This document shows, piece after piece, positions 7,211 to 9,349 of a stretch of 9,349 nucleotides of DNA. Every line of letters starts with the position of its first letter. Position 1 is the first letter of the stretch. The translations under genes were made by a program, and so were the position numbers. The stretch lies in contig JACQQN010000131.1 in NCBI GenBank assembly GCA_016206995.1, positions 1 through 9,349 on the forward strand, given 5' to 3'. The DNA is from Candidatus Omnitrophota bacterium. GTDB lineage: Bacteria; Omnitrophota; Omnitrophia; Omnitrophales; Abzuiibacteriaceae. Below the pieces are notes generated by a model. It saw nothing but the letters and a program-made list of their open reading frames with translations. It was not told where the DNA came from and searched no databases.

Positions 7211-8720
7211 GCCTCTTCTTTGGAAATCAGTTCTTCCGATCACCACACTGAAACATTGGTTTGGTAAAGGTTTTGTTGTCCCGCTCGTCAAAGAAATTTC
7301 CTATTCGGGTGATTTGTGGGGAATTTTCAAGAATCGAAAACCTGCCTCTTATTCTTTTTTTCTGGATAGTAGGGGCAGGCCCCCGCGCCTGCCCGTGACC
7401 AGCGGGCGACCACAGGGGGTCGCCCCTACGAACGCAGACGTTTCCTATTTTGGCGATTCTCCCTTTTTAGTTTTTAGGAAGAAAAAAAATTTGATGCAGG
7501 TTAAAATTGAAAAACATCAAAAAAACCTGCACGGGAATTTTTTAAAAACCCTCCGAATGTTATTTAGGCAATACCAAGGGAAGTCTTGGGAACAATTTCC
7601 ATTTTTTACGGGAGGCGCTGTAGGTTATTTTGGTTATGGACTCGCTTGGGAATTCGAAAAACTTCCACACCTCTCGAAAAATGACTTGCAGTTAGACGAC
7701 GTTGTTCTTTTATTTGTTAAAGATTTATTCGTTTTTGATCATTTAAGAAACCATCTTTATTTGATTTCCAATTTAATTCCAAAACTCAATTCTTCTTTTG
7801 AAGGCGCTCTCGAAAAAGCAAAACAATGGATTCAGGAATCAGAAAAAGAGGTCAGGCAGAAGCCTCAAGAAACAAACGGAAAAGTCGCAATTCGGAATTT
7901 CAGAGCGGATATCAAGAAGAATACGTTCAAACAAATAGTCAAACAGGCCAAACAATTCATCGAAGCAGGGGACATTTACCAAGCAAATCTGTCGCAGCGA
8001 TTTTCATTTCAGTTTTCAGGAAATCCAGAGGCGCTTTACAGCGCTTTACGAAAAATCAATCCATCACCATTCGCCAGTTTTCTTAAATTGGGAAGAACGA
8101 TTGTGGTGAGCGCTTCGCCCGAGCGCTTGGTGAAGAAAGTTGGTTCTCATTGTGAGGCTCGTCCGATTGCGGGAACTCGGCCGCGCGGGAAAACAGCCGA
8201 AGAGAATCAAAAGCGACGCCAGCAATTGATTGCAAGCCCCAAAGAACAAGCAGAGCACATCATGTTGGTTGACCTTGCACGAAATGATTTAGGGCGCGTG
8301 TGCAAGCCGCGCACGGTTCGTGTGAGTGAAATGATGATACTTGAAGAATATTCCCATGTGATTCACATTGTTTCAAATGTCGTCGGTGAAATCAGAAAAG
8401 ATTGCGATCAGTTTGATTTGCTTAAAGCCATGTTTCCCGGTGGAACGATTACTGGCTGCCCCAAAATCCGTTCGATGGAAATCATCGAAGAGTTAGAACC
8501 TTTCGCGCGTTCGCTTTACACTGGCTCCATCGGCTATCTTGGATTTAATGGTGATATGGATTTAAATATTGTGATCCGAACAATTGTTCTCAATCGAGAT
8601 AAAGGATACCTTCAAGTTGGCGCCGGAATCGTTTACGATTCAAACCCAGAGTCTGAATACTGGGAAACCATCTATAAAGGCAAAGCCCTCCTCGAAGCGC
8701 TTAGCCATTCCAAGTCATGA
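7194..8720 (+). CDS. pabB: Aminodeoxychorismate synthase component I (PabB-like chorismate-binding enzyme) with in-frame repeat insertion
   Basis: The product has 508 residues. It should convert chorismate and ammonia (from a PabA glutaminase) to 4-amino-4-deoxychorismate, on the way to p-aminobenzoate and folate. C-terminal chorismate-binding motifs: GDIYQANLSQRF (259-270), RPIAGTRPRG (323-332), EHIMLVDLARNDLGR (354-368), SHVIHIVSNVVG (387-398), FPGGTITGCPKIRSMEII (414-431), YTGSIGYL (442-449), and GAGIVYDSNPESEYWET (477-493). PGGTITGCPK is of PabB type, whereas TrpE usually has PAGT-x-SGAPK; the adjoining pabC supports PabB. However, PIAGT has alanine where the E. coli PabB motif is PIKGT, with a nucleophilic lysine. 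The N-terminal half includes SYFGDSPFLVF (84-94) and GGAVGYFGYGLAWEFE (140-155). Residues about 59-79 are encoded by a GC-rich double hairpin set between FFLDS and the SYFGDSPF motif. The ATG at 7194 overlaps the DUF1015 stop by 17 bases, and the stop overlaps pabC by 4. TrpE is the main alternative. Confidence 0.87.
   Translation: MINRFKPLLWKSVLPITTLKHWFGKGFVVPLVKEISYSGDLWGIFKNRKPASYSFFLDSRGRPPRLPVTSGRPQGVAPTNADVSYFGDSPFLVFRKKKNLMQVKIEKHQKNLHGNFLKTLRMLFRQYQGKSWEQFPFFTGGAVGYFGYGLAWEFEKLPHLSKNDLQLDDVVLLFVKDLFVFDHLRNHLYLISNLIPKLNSSFEGALEKAKQWIQESEKEVRQKPQETNGKVAIRNFRADIKKNTFKQIVKQAKQFIEAGDIYQANLSQRFSFQFSGNPEALYSALRKINPSPFASFLKLGRTIVVSASPERLVKKVGSHCEARPIAGTRPRGKTAEENQKRRQQLIASPKEQAEHIMLVDLARNDLGRVCKPRTVRVSEMMILEEYSHVIHIVSNVVGEIRKDCDQFDLLKAMFPGGTITGCPKIRSMEIIEELEPFARSLYTGSIGYLGFNGDMDLNIVIRTIVLNRDKGYLQVGAGIVYDSNPESEYWETIYKGKALLEALSHSKS
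7369..7429. repeat. GC-rich double-hairpin element inserted in frame in pabB
   Basis: The outer arms GTAGGGGC (7369-7376) and GCCCCTAC (7422-7429) are exact complements. Inside are two hairpins: GGGCAGGC/GCCTGCCC (7373-7380 with 7387-7394, loop CCCCGC) and GGGCGACC/GGTCGCCC (7404-7411 with 7418-7425, loop ACAGGG). The element is far richer in GC than its flanks and is read through as SRGRPPRLPV...GVAPT. From memory, GTAGGGGC-type hairpins are dispersed repeats in several bacterial groups. It is unrelated in sequence to the GGGGACAGG family in the neighbouring genes. Confidence 0.93.
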
Positions 8721-9349
8721 AAAATTTATCACTCGCGCTTCTTTTCTTGGATGGAAAACCAACAGAAAATTTAGAATTTTTGTCGGTCGATTTCTTAAAT
8801 GAAAAGCAGGTGAATGTATTCGAAACGATGCGAGTTGAAAATGGCACTATCTTTCGTTTGACAGAACACCTCGATCGACTTTACGCATCTATGCAAACGG
8901 TTGGTCTTTCAATCGCAAAAAATCGTGAAAGTCTCAAAAAGGAAATTTACAAAGCGCTCGAACAAGTTTCTAAAAAGAAGATCTGCTTTCTACGCATCAC
9001 CATTATCGGACCTCATCCCATTATTTTAATTTTTGACCGCGCTTACCCGGAATCCATTTATCAACAAGGAATTGATTTGGTGACGGCTGCAGTTAAGCGG
9101 AATGCTTCAAATGCTTTGCCGCCCGAGGCAAAAACCAATCAATTCTTGAATGCCATTTTGAGTTATTCCAAAAAGGGACAGGTTTTCACTCTCCGCCAAA
9201 AATCGCGGCGAGACCCGTCCACAAAGCAATCGATGCGATTTTTGAGACAGATCTCGCCAGCTTTGTGGCGGGCAAACCTGTCCCCTTTTGAGTTCGAAAC
9301 ACTTTTTCTAGACGTGAACGGTTATGTTAAAGAATGCCGCGTCTCGAAC
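8717..9349 (+). CDS. pabC: Aminodeoxychorismate lyase (PabC-like, class IV PLP enzyme), 3' end outside window, with in-frame palindromic insertion
   Basis: The frame runs 211 codons from ATG 8717 to the window edge without a stop. PabC releases pyruvate from 4-amino-4-deoxychorismate to give p-aminobenzoate; its fold is shared with branched-chain and D-amino acid aminotransferases. Visible features: VNVFETMRVENGTIFRLTEH (32-51) and LDRLYASMQTVGL (52-64), both typical of the N-terminal domain; a strand block FLRITIIG (91-98); AVKRNASNALPPEAKTNQFLNAIL (125-148), in which K139 is the expected PLP lysine; and FETLFLDVNGYVKECRVSN (193-211), matching the usual E-A-L-x-L-D-x-x-G-x-V-x-E-x-x-x-S-N. 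Between these two, residues 152-191 come from a palindromic element and have no counterpart in the family, where only a short helix is expected. The start overlaps the pabB stop (ATGA at 8717-8720). A D-amino acid or branched-chain aminotransferase is possible from the fold alone, but the pabB neighbour favours PabC. Confidence 0.88.
   Translation, partial: MKNLSLALLFLDGKPTENLEFLSVDFLNEKQVNVFETMRVENGTIFRLTEHLDRLYASMQTVGLSIAKNRESLKKEIYKALEQVSKKKICFLRITIIGPHPIILIFDRAYPESIYQQGIDLVTAAVKRNASNALPPEAKTNQFLNAILSYSKKGQVFTLRQKSRRDPSTKQSMRFLRQISPALWRANLSPFEFETLFLDVNGYVKECRVSN
9169..9290. repeat. Composite palindromic element inserted in frame in pabC
   Basis: The outer arms CAAAAAGGGACAGGTTT (9169-9185) and AAACCTGTCCCCTTTTG (9274-9290) pair over 17 bases with one mismatch. 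Bases 9170-9289 are exactly 40 codons. The 88-base interior has two small hairpins, CGCC/GGCG at 9194-9210 (loop AAAAATCGC) and CGCC/GGCG at 9255-9270 (loop AGCTTTGT). The first loop is fully complementary to GCGATTTTT at 9235-9243, and the second to ACAAAGC at 9221-9227. A longer pairing, 9214-9227 with 9260-9272, exists with one bulged base. The ends are those of the DUF1015 element, so this seems a longer version of the same family carrying a structured core. Confidence 0.92.

Noticed and set aside
8584..8802. Plus-strand frame over the pabB/pabC junction
   Set aside because: It overlaps the conserved C-terminus of pabB and the conserved start of pabC in a different frame, so it is a shadow.
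9169..9290. pabC as a pseudogene broken by the repeat
   Set aside because: The insertion is exactly 40 codons, the frame stays open to the window end, and the conserved motif FETLFLD...VKECRVSN resumes at once in frame; the gene looks intact as far as visible.
4019..9290. CRISPR-like array from the repeated palindromes
   Set aside because: The copies are thousands of bases apart, differ in length and interior, and have no regular spacers; they are dispersed repeats.

Overview
The window is 9,349 bases of moderate-GC, gene-dense bacterial chromosome carrying housekeeping genes. No rRNA marker is present, so the host cannot be named from it. The gene set (an ACT-fused GlnE, a compact inositol-phosphate synthase, a free-standing tRNA-binding domain, a DUF1015 protein beside folate genes), the scarcity of Shine-Dalgarno sites and the palindromic repeats inside genes fit an uncultivated lineage such as Omnitrophota or a relative. 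That placement is a low-confidence guess.

Layout. At the left edge is the 3' end of an RsuA/RluB-type pseudouridine synthase gene. It overlaps by 4 bases a large glnE, whose product has an extra N-terminal region resembling the two ACT domains of GlnD. A convergent intergenic stretch (about 4010-4176) holds an imperfect palindrome of the GGGGACAGG type and some smaller repeats. On the minus strand lies ino1 (myo-inositol-1-phosphate synthase), with a TTG start, a GGAG ribosome binding site and a candidate promoter. From a divergent 232-base gap, a plus-strand run leaves: a small tRNA-binding OB-fold protein, a DUF1015 protein, a PabB-like aminodeoxychorismate synthase component I, and a PabC-like aminodeoxychorismate lyase cut by the window end. 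The last three overlap and look like one translationally coupled p-aminobenzoate/folate operon; no pabA is visible.

The most notable feature is that DUF1015, pabB and pabC each carry a palindromic element inside the coding sequence, in frame, placed between otherwise normal family motifs. Two of them (DUF1015, pabC) share GGGGACAGGTTT/AAACCTGTCCCC ends and are read in the same frame, so both proteins contain GQVFT...NLSPF. The third (pabB) is an unrelated GTAGGGGC...GCCCCTAC double hairpin. A diverged relative of the first family sits between glnE and ino1. This resembles the protein-coding palindromic elements known from Rickettsia, but with two families in three adjacent genes of one operon. 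The pabC copy also has an unusual interior: two CGCC/GGCG hairpins whose loops are each complementary to a segment between them.
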